Below are positions 33,777-41,695 of a stretch of 52,874 nt of DNA, one piece after another; within the stretch, counting starts at the first letter, position 1; every line of letters begins with the position of its first letter. Position numbers and translations under genes: made by a program. The notes beneath the pieces are model-generated. The model made no database searches, had not been told where the DNA came from, and worked only from the letters and a program-made list of their open reading frames with translations. Origin of the DNA: Clostridia bacterium (GTDB taxonomy: Bacteria; Bacillota; Clostridia; Christensenellales; Borkfalkiaceae); assembly GCA_017886895.1 (NCBI GenBank), contig JAGHJD010000063.1, forward strand, positions 1 through 52,874, given 5' to 3'.

Positions 33777-35174
33777 ATGGATATTTTGGATGACGCGCGG
33801 GTCGCGCGGCTAACGGAAAAGCAGCGCGCGTTTTTTTCGGCGGGGAACACGCTGCCGCTGCGGTTCAGGCAGGAACAGCTCGCAAAACTGAAAAGCGCGG
33901 TCCTCGCGCGGGAGGAGCGGTTTGCGGATGCGCTCGCAAAAGACCTCGGCAAATGCAGGGCGGAGAGCTATTTTTCGGAGATCGGGTTCGTGCTTGCGGG
34001 CATTTCGCATGCGCAGAAAAATCTCAGAAAGTGGATGCGTCCCGTCCGCGTCCGCGCTTCCGCGACCGTGTTTCCGGCAAAAAACCATATCGTGCGGCAG
34101 CCTTACGGCTGCGCCCTGCTCATCGCGCCTTTCAATTATCCCTTCCAGCTCGCGCTCGAGCCGCTCGCCGCGGCGCTGGCGGCGGGGAACTGTGCCGTGC
34201 TCAGCCTTTCGGAGCTGACGCCGCACACTTCGGCTGCGGTGCGGGAGATGCTCGGCGAGATCTTTCCGGAAGAATACGTGTTCTGTACGGAGGGCGGCGC
34301 GGAGAACAATGCCGCATTGCTGCGCGCGCGGTTCGATACGATCTTTTTTACGGGCAGCGCAAGAGTGGGCAGGATCGTGCAGCGCGCGGCGGCGGAACAC
34401 CTCACGCCCGTCACGCTCGAACTGGGCGGGAAGAGCCCCGTCATCGTGGACGAAACGGCAAAGCTGCGCGTCGCCTGCGAGCGCATCGCTTGGGGGAAAT
34501 TCCTCAACGCGGGGCAGACCTGCGTCGCGCCCGACTATGTATTCGTGCAGGAGCGCGTATTCGCGCAGTTTATCGAGGAAATGAAGGGCGCGATCCGCCG
34601 CTTCTACGGCGAAGACGCAAGGCTTTCCCCCGATTACGGAAGGATCGTGAACGGGCGGCACACCGAGAGGCTGTGCGCGCTCCTGCGGGAGGACGGCGCG
34701 TCCGTCGTGTACGGCGGCGAGACCGATAAGGCGGAGAGGTTCATCGCGCCGACGCTTCTGTGCCCGCCCGACCCCGACGGCGCGGCGTGCATGCGCGAAG
34801 AGATATTCGGGCCTCTGCTGCCCGTGTTTCCGTATGTGCGCATCGAAGAGGCGCTCGCGTTCATCAACGCGCGGGAAAAGCCGCTGGCGCTGTATGTGTT
34901 CAGCGAGGACAAAAGAGCGGCAGAGGAGATCCTGCGGCGCACCTCTTCGGGAGGCGCCTGCATAAACGATACGGTCAGCCATATCATCGACCCGCACCTG
35001 CCCTTCGGCGGGGTGGGGGAGTCCGGAACGGGAAGTTACCACGGCGAATACGGGTTTGCGAATTTTACGCATGCGCGCAGCGTGCTTGCGCGCTCAACGC
35101 GCGTCTGCCTGCGGGCGGCGTTCCCTCCCTTTACGGAAAAGAAGCTGCGTACCGTCCGGAGATTCATGAAGTAG
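33777..35174 (+). CDS. Aldehyde dehydrogenase, class 3 (fatty/aromatic aldehyde) type
   Basis: A 465-residue NAD(P)-dependent enzyme that oxidises aldehydes to acids. Catalytic Cys249 (NAGQTCVAPDY) and base Glu215 (TLELGGKSPV) are present, as are FTGSARVGRIV and the class 3 end LPFGGVGESGTGSYHGEYGFANFTHARSV. Oddly, the cofactor loop usually written KPSE reads SLSE (residues 143-146), so the conserved Lys that contacts the NAD(P) ribose is missing. RBS AGGAGGCGG. It lies 79 nt after the reductase with a weak hairpin-free gap, so it is probably in the same TetR-controlled operon. Confidence 0.9.
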   Translation: MDILDDARVARLTEKQRAFFSAGNTLPLRFRQEQLAKLKSAVLAREERFADALAKDLGKCRAESYFSEIGFVLAGISHAQKNLRKWMRPVRVRASATVFPAKNHIVRQPYGCALLIAPFNYPFQLALEPLAAALAAGNCAVLSLSELTPHTSAAVREMLGEIFPEEYVFCTEGGAENNAALLRARFDTIFFTGSARVGRIVQRAAAEHLTPVTLELGGKSPVIVDETAKLRVACERIAWGKFLNAGQTCVAPDYVFVQERVFAQFIEEMKGAIRRFYGEDARLSPDYGRIVNGRHTERLCALLREDGASVVYGGETDKAERFIAPTLLCPPDPDGAACMREEIFGPLLPVFPYVRIEEALAFINAREKPLALYVFSEDKRAAEEILRRTSSGGACINDTVSHIIDPHLPFGGVGESGTGSYHGEYGFANFTHARSVLARSTRVCLRAAFPPFTEKKLRTVRRFMK

Positions 35175-35191
35175 GGCGCTGCCCGCTGTGC

Positions 35192-35737
35192 ATGATCGAC
35201 ATGTTCGATACGATCGGCACGCTGTACGGCGCCTGCTCGAAGGGCAACCTGCTCGATAAGAACGGGACGCCCATCCGCATGGAGCGCATGATGCTCGCCG
35301 ATGCGATCGCGACCTGCACGGGCGCAATCGCAGGCACGTCCACGGTCACGACCTTCGTCGAATCCTCCTCGGGCATCGTCGCGGGCGGCAAAACGGGCTT
35401 TACGGCGCTCGTCACGGGGCTTTGCTTCATCGTCGCAATGTTTTTAAGCCCGATCGCGCAGCTCATCCCGCGCAGCGCGACGGCGACGGCGCTCATCTGG
35501 GTGGGCGTGCTGATGATGACCTCCGTCGTCAAGGTGGACTGGGAGGACGCAGCCGACGCGATCGTCGCGTTCATGACGCTCATCGTCATGGTGCTCGGCT
35601 ACTCCATTTCCAAGGGTATCGGCGCGGGCATCATCACTTATATCGTCGTTTCGATCTTCACGGGCAAGATCAAAAAGATCTCCGTTGCAACGTGGGTCAT
35701 CGGCGTCATCTTCCTGGCGACCTTTGTCCTGACATAA
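35192..35737 (+). pseudogene. Truncated NCS2 (AzgA-type) purine permease, C-terminal part only
   Basis: The residues from MIDMFDTIGTLYGACSKGNLLDKNG through ADAIATCTGAIAGTSTVTTFVESSSGIVAGGKTGFTALVTG are the second-half signature of AzgA/GHP-type hypoxanthine-guanine permeases. They continue through four more helices to a normal C-terminus. The first 250 or so residues of the usual 430 are absent. Homology begins about 17 nt after the aldehyde dehydrogenase stop, so the 5' half was removed at the edge of the upstream operon. A start at ATG 35192 has no RBS. It is probably non-functional. Confidence 0.85.
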
Positions 35738-35754
35738 ATCTGTAAACCGAAAAA

Positions 35755-35884
35755 GCCCCCCGTTCCGCACGCGGAACGGGGGCGTAGCGTATAAAGGCGG
35801 GCGGCGCAATTCTGCGCCGCCCGCTTTTGGTCGCGGCTCAATCGATATAAAAGACGCGCCGTTCCGCATGCGGAACGGCGCGTC
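35755..35884. terminator. Three tandem hairpins after the permease remnant
   Basis: Hairpins at 35755-35783 (CCCCGTTCCGC / GCGGAACGGGG), 35797-35824 (GCGGGCGGCGCA / TGCGCCGCCCGC plus TTTT) and 35853-35884 (GACGCGCCGTTCCGC / GCGGAACGGCGCGTC). The first and third share the CGTTCCGC...GCGGAACG core. They can terminate the permease transcript and the minus-strand SLOG gene. Confidence 0.75.
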
Positions 35885-35911
35885 GGTCGCTTTGACAGCC
35901 TACGGGCAGAT

Positions 35912-36424
35912 TTACAGAAAATCATTTAGGTACAGTATCTTTAATTTTTTTCTTGATTGCCTTGCAATACATATAGTTGCATACGTGCCGCCTTTCGGAA
36001 TGCCGTTCCATGCGGCAAGCACGACGTCTGCCTGTCCGACCATATAGCGGTTTCTCTCTTTCATGCAGGTATCGGAGTATGCGGGCGAAAGAAGTGTTTG
36101 CTTGTCTGCCTTTTTTAATATTTTTCTGTACAGAGCTTTGTCCCTTTTCTGCCATTTCCGATCCTGCTCGGGGCAGGGGACGGCAACTTCCAAACGAATA
36201 TCCGGGTGGCGTTTCCGCAGTTTCAGAACGGTCAGCGCAAAGTCGGTGTCGGCACCTATTGCTCCGCCTGAAATAAAGCGGGTACAACCGCCTTCGTACA
36301 GTGTGCCGACGACATCTTTTAAGGCGCGCAAATAGGCTCTGTGCGGTTTGCTCCGTTTGCGGGCATATTTCCATGGGAAACCGTTTTTTCGGTGCCCCGT
36401 AAAGCAGCAACAGCCTGTTCCCAA
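35912..36424 (-). CDS. SLOG-fold (YpsA/DUF1273-like) nucleotide-binding domain protein
   Basis: A 170-residue protein. It begins CCCFTGHRKNGFPW (the F-T-G-H-R start of the DUF1273/YpsA family), then FISGGAIGADTDFALTVLKL (51-70; the G-G-A-x-G-A-D Rossmann loop), LEVAVPCPEQDRKW, RNRYMVGQADVVLAAWNG and GGTYAT. These are the SLOG superfamily elements that bind nucleotides or nucleotide-derived ligands. YpsA itself affects cell division in Bacillus; other SLOG proteins are sensors in defence systems. The start is TTG at 36424 with GGAGGTG in front. Codons are clearly more AT-rich than in the neighbours. It is divergent from the XRE gene and shares a palindromic operator with it. Confidence 0.82.
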   Translation of the reverse strand: MGTGCCCFTGHRKNGFPWKYARKRSKPHRAYLRALKDVVGTLYEGGCTRFISGGAIGADTDFALTVLKLRKRHPDIRLEVAVPCPEQDRKWQKRDKALYRKILKKADKQTLLSPAYSDTCMKERNRYMVGQADVVLAAWNGIPKGGTYATICIARQSRKKLKILYLNDFL

Positions 36425-36444
36425 AATTCACCTCCGATTGTATC

Positions 36445-36545
36445 ATTATACGCGCAATGGAGCAGAAAAGCAAGAGAAGTTCTATATATAGAACTAATTT
36501 TTTTAAGGATGCGCATATAATAAGGGTAGTTCTTCACATAGGACC
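36445..36545. promoter_or_regulatory. Divergent promoter region with 18-bp palindromic operator
   Basis: Minus-strand promoter for the SLOG gene: TTGCTT (36473-36468), 17 bp, TATAAT (36450-36445). Plus-strand -10 TATAAT (36516-36521) for the XRE gene, without a clear -35. The perfect palindrome AGTTCTATATATAGAACT (36478-36495) lies between them. A degenerate second copy, AGTTC...GGACCT, sits at 36528-36545 just downstream of the plus-strand -10. One regulator could control both genes. Confidence 0.8.
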
Positions 36546-36562
36546 TTTCGGGGGGCGTCAAA

Positions 36563-36796
36563 ATGCGGTTGGCGGATGCCGTGGTACACAGGCTAAGAGC
36601 CATAATGGAAGAGCGCGGGCTGAAACCCTATTACTTCCATAAAAACGGCGGGATTGCGAAATCGACGATTTCGCAATTGCTGAACGGAAAACAGCAGAAA
36701 GTAACGCTTGATTTGCTTTTTCAGTTTACTTCCACGCTCAACATATCGCTGAAAGATTTTTTTGACGACCCGATATTCGGAGAAATAACGGATTGA
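36563..36796 (+). CDS. XRE/Cro-CI-family HTH regulator
   Basis: A 77-residue single-domain DNA-binding protein. The HTH reads MRLADAVVHRLRAIMEERGLKPYYFHKNGGIAKSTISQLLNGKQQKVTLDLLFQFTSTLNISLKDFF, with helix 3 around AKSTISQLLNG as recognition helix. It is the obvious candidate to bind the palindromes at 36478 and 36528. Base composition is AT-rich like its divergent partner, which suggests joint acquisition. There is no clear SD; GGGGGGCGTCAAA precedes the ATG. Such stand-alone HTH proteins are common in plasmid, prophage and defence modules. Confidence 0.88.
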   Translation: MRLADAVVHRLRAIMEERGLKPYYFHKNGGIAKSTISQLLNGKQQKVTLDLLFQFTSTLNISLKDFFDDPIFGEITD

Positions 36797-36884
36797 AAAC
36801 GCTTTGGCGGGCTGCCGAGGCGTTTTTCGTTTCATGCGTAATATTCCGCAGAAAACGGCGCACAATAGGGGAAGGAGGTAGTTT

Positions 36885-37124
36885 ATGTTCATAGCCAATC
36901 TTGTTTCGTATATCCTCGTGCTGCTGGGCGCGGTGAATTGGGGGCTGTACGGCATCTTCAATTTCAACCTCGTGTCCGCCGTCTTTATGGGGGACCGCAC
37001 GGTCGGCGCGGTCATCGTCTATGTGCTCATCGCGCTGGCTGCGATCTGGCTGATCCTTTCGACCATCTTTTCGGGCGGCATCCTGCGGTTCCGCGCGGCG
37101 CACGAAGAGCGGGCAAAGGCATAA
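36885..37124 (+). CDS. DUF378 small membrane protein
   Basis: A 79-residue protein with two helices: 6-26 (YILVLLGAVNWGLYGIFNFNLVSAVF is the DUF378 signature, with the conserved G-A-x-N-W-G-L) and 41-62. It has a short basic tail. The function of the family is unknown. RBS AAGGAGG lies 7 nt before ATG. GC content returns to the window's normal level here, so the AT-rich insert ends between 36796 and 36885. Confidence 0.88.
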   Translation: MFIANLVSYILVLLGAVNWGLYGIFNFNLVSAVFMGDRTVGAVIVYVLIALAAIWLILSTIFSGGILRFRAAHEERAKA

Positions 37125-37142
37125 AACTTTACAGGATACGTG

Positions 37143-37172
37143 AAAGGGGAGCGGGTACTGCCGCTCCCTTTT
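37143..37172 (+). terminator. Rho-independent terminator
   Basis: GGGAGCGG / CCGCTCCC stem with a 6-nt loop, A-run before and TTTT after. Confidence 0.8.
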
Positions 37173-37531
37173 CCTGTCCGTAAGGGTCTCGCGCGCGTGC
37201 GGGAAAGCGGTGCTGCGGGCGGGGGGAGCGTGTCCCGCCGCCCGCAGCACTGCGCCCGGGTTTTTATGCCGTTCGCCGCTTTGCGCTCCCTGCGGAGGGT
37301 CTGCCCCTGCGGCGTGATTGTTCCCTCGGCGGGGCGTTTCGGCGGGCGGGAGCACGTGAAAAAATTTTCATAAATTTTAACGGTTTCTTTACCGTGCAGA
37401 TATTGACAAACGGGTATGTTTTGCATATAATAGAAGTGTAATTAGTTATCAATAGCAACTATTTTCACTATTGTCATAAAGTTTCGTGACAAGGTGAGAA
37501 AAAGCATTATTCTCGTGACAGGAGGCGGGGT
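37173..37531 (+). promoter_or_regulatory. Promoter and operator region of the ABC transporter operon
   Basis: A strong promoter is present: TTGACA (37403-37408), 17 bp, TATAAT (37426-37431). Downstream of the start site lie inverted repeats: CAATAG...CTATTG (37450-37473), a 22-bp imperfect palindrome from TTGTCA (37471) to TGACAA (37492), and GAGAA...TTCTC (37497-37515). CGTGACA occurs twice. They are candidate sites for the MarR or DtxR-type regulator encoded at the end of this operon. The first 190 bp of the gap are GC-rich and hold nothing I recognise; TTTTAACG/CTTTACCG repeats lie at 37370-37393. Confidence 0.7.
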
Positions 37532-38233
37532 ATGAGCTTTGTCGAATTTAAAGACGTGTGCAAGTTTTATACGATGGGCGAGAATGTCATCAAGGCGGCG
37601 GATCATGTGAATTTCACCATCGAAGAGGGCGAGTTCTGCGTCATCGTGGGACCCTCCGGCGCGGGAAAGACGACCGTCCTGAATATGCTCGGCGGCATGG
37701 ATAAAGTGACGGAAGGGCAGATCCTTGTGGACGGCGCGGCGGTGAACACCTTCAACGAGCGGCAGCTCACCGACTACCGCCGCTACGACGTGGGGTTCGT
37801 GTTCCAGTTCTACAACCTTATCCAGAATCTCACGGCGCTTGAAAACGTGGAGATCGCCTCGGAGATCTGCAAAGACCCGCTGGACGCTGCGGAGACGCTG
37901 CGGAAAGTGGGGCTTTCGGAGCGCATGAAGAATTTTCCCGCGCAGCTCTCGGGCGGCGAGCAGCAGCGCGTCTCCATCGCGCGCGCCATCGCGAAGAACC
38001 CGAAGCTTCTGCTGTGCGACGAGCCGACGGGCGCGCTCGACTACGAGACGGGCAAGGCGATCTTAAAACTTCTGCACGACGTATGCCGTAACGATAAAAA
38101 GACGGTCATCGTCATCACGCACAATACGGCGCTCACGCAGATGGCGGACAGGGTCATCCACATCAAGAACGGGCAGGTCTCTGCGATGGAGATCAACGAA
38201 AACCCCGCCGACGTCTCCGTCATCGAATGGTAA
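37532..38233 (+). CDS. ABC transporter ATP-binding protein, MacB/LolD type
   Basis: A 233-residue ATPase. Walker [10 protein letters not shown] (about 42-50), Q-loop [18 protein letters not shown], signature [19 protein letters not shown], Walker [13 protein letters not shown], switch His in VIVITHN. It belongs to the MacB/FtsE-like group that powers FtsX-type permeases. The permease gene follows after 36 nt. RBS GGAGGCGGGG. Members of this group work in antimicrobial peptide or lipid extrusion and signalling rather than classical import. Confidence 0.95.
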   Translation: MSFVEFKDVCKFYTMGENVIKAADHVNFTIEEGEFCVIVGPSGAGKTTVLNMLGGMDKVTEGQILVDGAAVNTFNERQLTDYRRYDVGFVFQFYNLIQNLTALENVEIASEICKDPLDAAETLRKVGLSERMKNFPAQLSGGEQQRVSIARAIAKNPKLLLCDEPTGALDYETGKAILKLLHDVCRNDKKTVIVITHNTALTQMADRVIHIKNGQVSAMEINENPADVSVIEW

Positions 38234-38269
38234 AAGAGAGCAAGACGGTTTTTGCGGGAGGTATGCGCC

Positions 38270-40822
38270 ATGAATAAGTACGGAAAGACCATCCTCAAAG
38301 AGTTCAAATCGGGCTTCGGGCGGTTCATCGCCATCATGGCGATCATCGCGCTCGGGGTCGGGTTCCTCATCGGCATCATGCAGGCTACGCCGGACATGGA
38401 GAACTCCATGGACGACTATTACCGTGCCGAAAACGCCTACGACGTGGATATAAAGGGCACCCTCGGGCTGACGGCAGAGGACGTCGAAGCGATCAGCGAA
38501 AGCAGCGTCGTCGAAAGCATTGCGCCCGTCATCTCCACCGACGTTACGGCGCAGGCGGGCGAAGCGGAGGTCGTCGCGCGGGTCGTCTGCATAGACAGGG
38601 CGTATGAGGGCGCGGCGGAGCTGAACAAACTCACCCTCGAGGAGGGCAGCATGCCCGCCGAGGGGCTGACGGACGCGGACGGGAACGAGATCCCGCTCGC
38701 AAAGCAGGTCGTCGTCGAACGCGCAACGCGCAATTTCACGCAGCTCTCCGTCGGCGACACGGTCACGCTCGACGCGGCGAGCGGGCAGTACGGCGACGTC
38801 TATGCGCAGACGGAGTTCACCGTCGTCGGCATCGTCTCTTCGCCCGATTATTATTACCTGGACGCGACCGAACAGACCACTTTGGGCGCGGGCGTCGTCG
38901 GGTGCGTGGTGTACGTGAACGACGGGGTGTACGACCTTTCGGGCGGGCAGTTCGCCGCGCTCGGTATGCTCGGCAGAACGACCGCTTATACCGACGTCTG
39001 GGTGAAGATCGCGGGCGCAGGGGCGTACGACTACCTTACGGATGAGTACAAGAGCTATGTGCTCGGGCAGGCGGAGACGCTCTCTTCCCTCGGCGAGGAG
39101 CGCTGCGCCGATCTCAACGATACGATCGGCGCATTCGGGTACAGCGCAAGCTGGCTCATGCTCGACCGCGCGAGCACGAACGTGAGCTACGTCAGCTTTG
39201 ACATGAACGTGGAGAAGGTCGCGGACATCGCGGGCATCTTCCCCATCTTCTTCATCGTCGTCGCGGCGCTGGTCGCCTTCACCTCCATGACGCGCATGGT
39301 CGAAGAGGACAGGATGCAGATCGGCACCCTCAAAGCGCTCGGGTACAGCCCCGCGCGCATCGTGTCGAAGTATCTCATCTATTGCAGCATCGCCTGCATC
39401 ATCGGGTGCGCGGCGGGTATCCTGATCGGCTTTTCGCTGCTGCCCTCCATCTTCTGGGCGGCGTATCAGACGCTGTACGCGCTGCCCGCGCTCAACCTCG
39501 CGTTCAGCCCGTGGTTCGCGGTCGCGGTCATCGGCATCGCGCTGGCGGCGACCATTCTCGTCACGCTCGCGGCATGCTGGTCCTCCCTGCGCGAACGCCC
39601 GTCCAACCTCATGCAGCCCAAGGCGCCGAAGGCGGGCAAGCGGGTGCTTCTGGAGCGCGTCCCGTTCGTCTGGAAGCCGCTTAAATTCAAGTGGAAGGCG
39701 ACTATCCGCAATATCTTCCGCTATAAAAAGAACATGATCCTCACGATCATCTCCGTCATGGGCTGTACGGCGCTCATCCTCGTCGGGTTCGGGCTGAACG
39801 ATTCGGTCAACGCCGCGAGCACCTACCAGTACGAGAACGTCATCCTGTACGAATCGGCGATCACGTATGAGGGCGAATGGGAAGAGGGCGGCGCGCTCGC
39901 ACAGTTTCTGAACGAATCGGACGGCTACACCTCCGTCTATGCCGACGAGAGCGCGACGCTCGTCATCCCGCAGGAGAGCGGGAACGCGACGGAGCCGGTC
40001 ACGCTCTGGCTCGTGGAGAACGACGAAACATTCAATGAATTTATTTCCTTGCATGAACGCGGCGACTCTGCTATAATAGAACTTGCGGACGACAGGGAGG
40101 GCTGGCTCGTGCTCTCGGAGAACATCGCCGTCGTCTACGGCATCGAGGCGGGTGGCGCGGTGATGCTGAACGGGCACATGGTCGGTGTGCGCGCCGTCTG
40201 CGAAGGATATACCGGCTCCAACGTGTACATGAGCAAAGGGGCGTACGAGAGCCTGTTCAACGGCGGGGCTGCGCTTGCGGCGAATACGCTGCTCGTCAAA
40301 TCGGACGTCGGGCGGGAGAACACGGAGGAGGCGACGCGCGCCCTTCTCGAAGACGGCGCGGTGGATTCCGTGGAGTTCATCTACTCTTCGCTCTCCATGT
40401 TTGAGAACCTGAGCGAGATGATGGGGTACGTCATCGCCGTGCTGGTCATCAGCGCGGGCGCGCTCGCGGCGATCGTGCTGTACAACCTGACGAACATCAA
40501 CATAGACGAGCGGCGGCGGGAGATCGCGACGCTGCGCGTGCTCGGCTACCGCAAGGCGGAGGTCGCGGGCTATATCTACCGCGAGAGCGCGATCCTTACG
40601 GTCGTGGGCACGCTGCTGGGTCTGCTGCTCGGCTGGCTGCTGCATCTGTATATCGTCACAAACGTGAACAGCATCTCGATGATGTTCGGCAGGATCATCG
40701 GCGGGCTGAGCTATCTGTGGGCGTTCCTGTTCACCATTGCCTTTGCCGTGATCGTCTATGCGTTCATGCTCATCAAACTCAATAAGATCAGCATGACCGA
40801 TTCGCTCAAATCCAACGAGTGA
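38270..40822 (+). CDS. FtsX-like ABC permease with large extracellular domains
   Basis: The 850-residue permease starts with a TM helix (GRFIAIMAIIALGVGFLIGIMQATP, about 14-38). A large extracellular domain (about 40-300) precedes the first FtsX core, IFPIFFIVVAALVAFTSMTRMVEEDRMQIGTLKALGYSPARIVSKY. The second half repeats the plan: KNMILTIISVMGCTALILVGFGL, another outside domain, and MGYVIAVLVISAGALAAIVLYNLTNINIDERRREIATLRVLGYRK. So it is a fused two-core permease, as in bacitracin/peptide-type and MacB-like systems. ATG 38270 is chosen because GGGAGGT stands 7 nt upstream. Confidence 0.92.
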   Translation: MNKYGKTILKEFKSGFGRFIAIMAIIALGVGFLIGIMQATPDMENSMDDYYRAENAYDVDIKGTLGLTAEDVEAISESSVVESIAPVISTDVTAQAGEAEVVARVVCIDRAYEGAAELNKLTLEEGSMPAEGLTDADGNEIPLAKQVVVERATRNFTQLSVGDTVTLDAASGQYGDVYAQTEFTVVGIVSSPDYYYLDATEQTTLGAGVVGCVVYVNDGVYDLSGGQFAALGMLGRTTAYTDVWVKIAGAGAYDYLTDEYKSYVLGQAETLSSLGEERCADLNDTIGAFGYSASWLMLDRASTNVSYVSFDMNVEKVADIAGIFPIFFIVVAALVAFTSMTRMVEEDRMQIGTLKALGYSPARIVSKYLIYCSIACIIGCAAGILIGFSLLPSIFWAAYQTLYALPALNLAFSPWFAVAVIGIALAATILVTLAACWSSLRERPSNLMQPKAPKAGKRVLLERVPFVWKPLKFKWKATIRNIFRYKKNMILTIISVMGCTALILVGFGLNDSVNAASTYQYENVILYESAITYEGEWEEGGALAQFLNESDGYTSVYADESATLVIPQESGNATEPVTLWLVENDETFNEFISLHERGDSAIIELADDREGWLVLSENIAVVYGIEAGGAVMLNGHMVGVRAVCEGYTGSNVYMSKGAYESLFNGGAALAANTLLVKSDVGRENTEEATRALLEDGAVDSVEFIYSSLSMFENLSEMMGYVIAVLVISAGALAAIVLYNLTNINIDERRREIATLRVLGYRKAEVAGYIYRESAILTVVGTLLGLLLGWLLHLYIVTNVNSISMMFGRIIGGLSYLWAFLFTIAFAVIVYAFMLIKLNKISMTDSLKSNE

Positions 40823-40836
40823 AAGGAGCGGAACAG

Positions 40837-41268
40837 ATGGAGAAGAAGGAACTGCGCGATGCGCTCATGCAGCAGCTTTGGCGCATGAACAAGATGGATC
40901 TGATGGTGAGCCTGCGCGAATTTCTGGAGGGCGAGAGCGCCGCGCTGCATTACCTGCATACTTGCAGAGAGGAGCGCGTGTCGCCTTCGCAGCTCAGCGA
41001 AAACATAGGCGTGAGCCGCGCGCGGACGGCGAATATCCTGCGCTCGCTGCGCACGAAGGGGTATATCGCCATGGAGATCTCGGAGAGCGACCGCCGCAGG
41101 ATGGAGGTGCGCATCACGCCCGCGGGCGAGGCGTTCTGCCGCGAAAAATACGAATTTCTCGTGCGGTACTTCGACCTGTATGTGGACGTGCTCGGCGAAG
41201 AGGACATCGCGGAGCTGACGCGGCTGATCAAAAAGACGGCGGACAACGAAGTGCTGCTGAAAAAATGA
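40837..41268 (+). CDS. MarR-family transcriptional regulator
   Basis: A 143-residue winged-helix protein: SPSQLSENIGVSRARTANILRSLRTKGYIAMEISESDRRRMEVRITPAGEAF shows the MarR HTH, the beta wing (SESDRRRMEVRIT) and the start of the dimerisation helix. It lies 14 nt after the permease with RBS AAAGGAG, in the same operon. It probably represses the operon through one of the palindromes at 37450-37515. The ligand is unknown. Confidence 0.88.
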   Translation: MEKKELRDALMQQLWRMNKMDLMVSLREFLEGESAALHYLHTCREERVSPSQLSENIGVSRARTANILRSLRTKGYIAMEISESDRRRMEVRITPAGEAFCREKYEFLVRYFDLYVDVLGEEDIAELTRLIKKTADNEVLLKK

Positions 41269-41286
41269 TCGTACGGAGGAGAGAGC

Positions 41287-41649
41287 ATGATCGAAAACGA
41301 ATCGGGCGAAGATTATCTCGAAACGGTGCTGCGCCTGCTTTCCACGGGCAACGACGTGCATGCCGTGGACGTCGCGCGGCAGCTCGGCGTCTCCAAACCC
41401 GCGGTCACGAAGGCGATGCGCATCCTGACGCAGAAGGGGTATGTCGAGATCGTCGACAACCATATCCACCTCACCCCGGCAGGGGAGGAATACGCCGTCG
41501 CCGTGTACGGAAAACACCGCATGCTGACCGAGTTTCTGATGAAACTCGGTGTGGGCGCGGAGACGGCGGAGGCGGACGCCTGCCGCATGGAGCATCTTTT
41601 GAGCGAAGAGACGCTCGGCGCGATCCGCGCGTTCAATAAAGGGAACTGA
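41287..41649 (+). CDS. DtxR/MntR-family metal-dependent regulator, short form
   Basis: A 120-residue regulator. The HTH reads ESGEDYLETVLRLLSTGNDVHAVDVARQLGVSKPAVTKAMRILTQKGYVEI. The dimerisation and metal domain follows: YGKHRMLTEFLMKLGVGAETAEADACRMEHLLSEETLGAI, with His, Glu, Cys and Glu-x-x-His ligands typical of the family (the C-R-M-E-H segment). There is no SH3 domain, as in MntR. It senses Mn2+ or Fe2+. It is unusual to see it behind a MarR gene in an FtsX-type operon; it lies 18 nt after marR. Confidence 0.9.
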   Translation: MIENESGEDYLETVLRLLSTGNDVHAVDVARQLGVSKPAVTKAMRILTQKGYVEIVDNHIHLTPAGEEYAVAVYGKHRMLTEFLMKLGVGAETAEADACRMEHLLSEETLGAIRAFNKGN

Positions 41650-41666
41650 ACAAAAGCATCTTTCAG

Positions 41667-41695
41667 CGCCCCGCGGCAAGCCGCGGGGCGTCCCT
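41667..41695 (+). terminator. Terminator-like hairpin
   Basis: Perfect 11-bp stem CGCCCCGCGGC / GCCGCGGGGCG with an AA loop, weak T tail TCCCTTT. A short direct repeat TTTGCCTGCGGCGGGGC (twice, from about 41695) follows in the gap before the sigma factor gene. Confidence 0.75.

Noticed and set aside
31088-33952. Open frame of 954 codons on the minus strand
   Set aside because: It lies opposite the flavoenzyme and reductase genes, has no RBS and gives an Arg/His/Ala-rich product. It is a shadow of GC-rich codons on the other strand.
38063-40645. Open frame of 860 codons on the minus strand
   Set aside because: It is antisense to the FtsX-like permease; His/Arg/Val-rich residues typical of GC-rich shadows.
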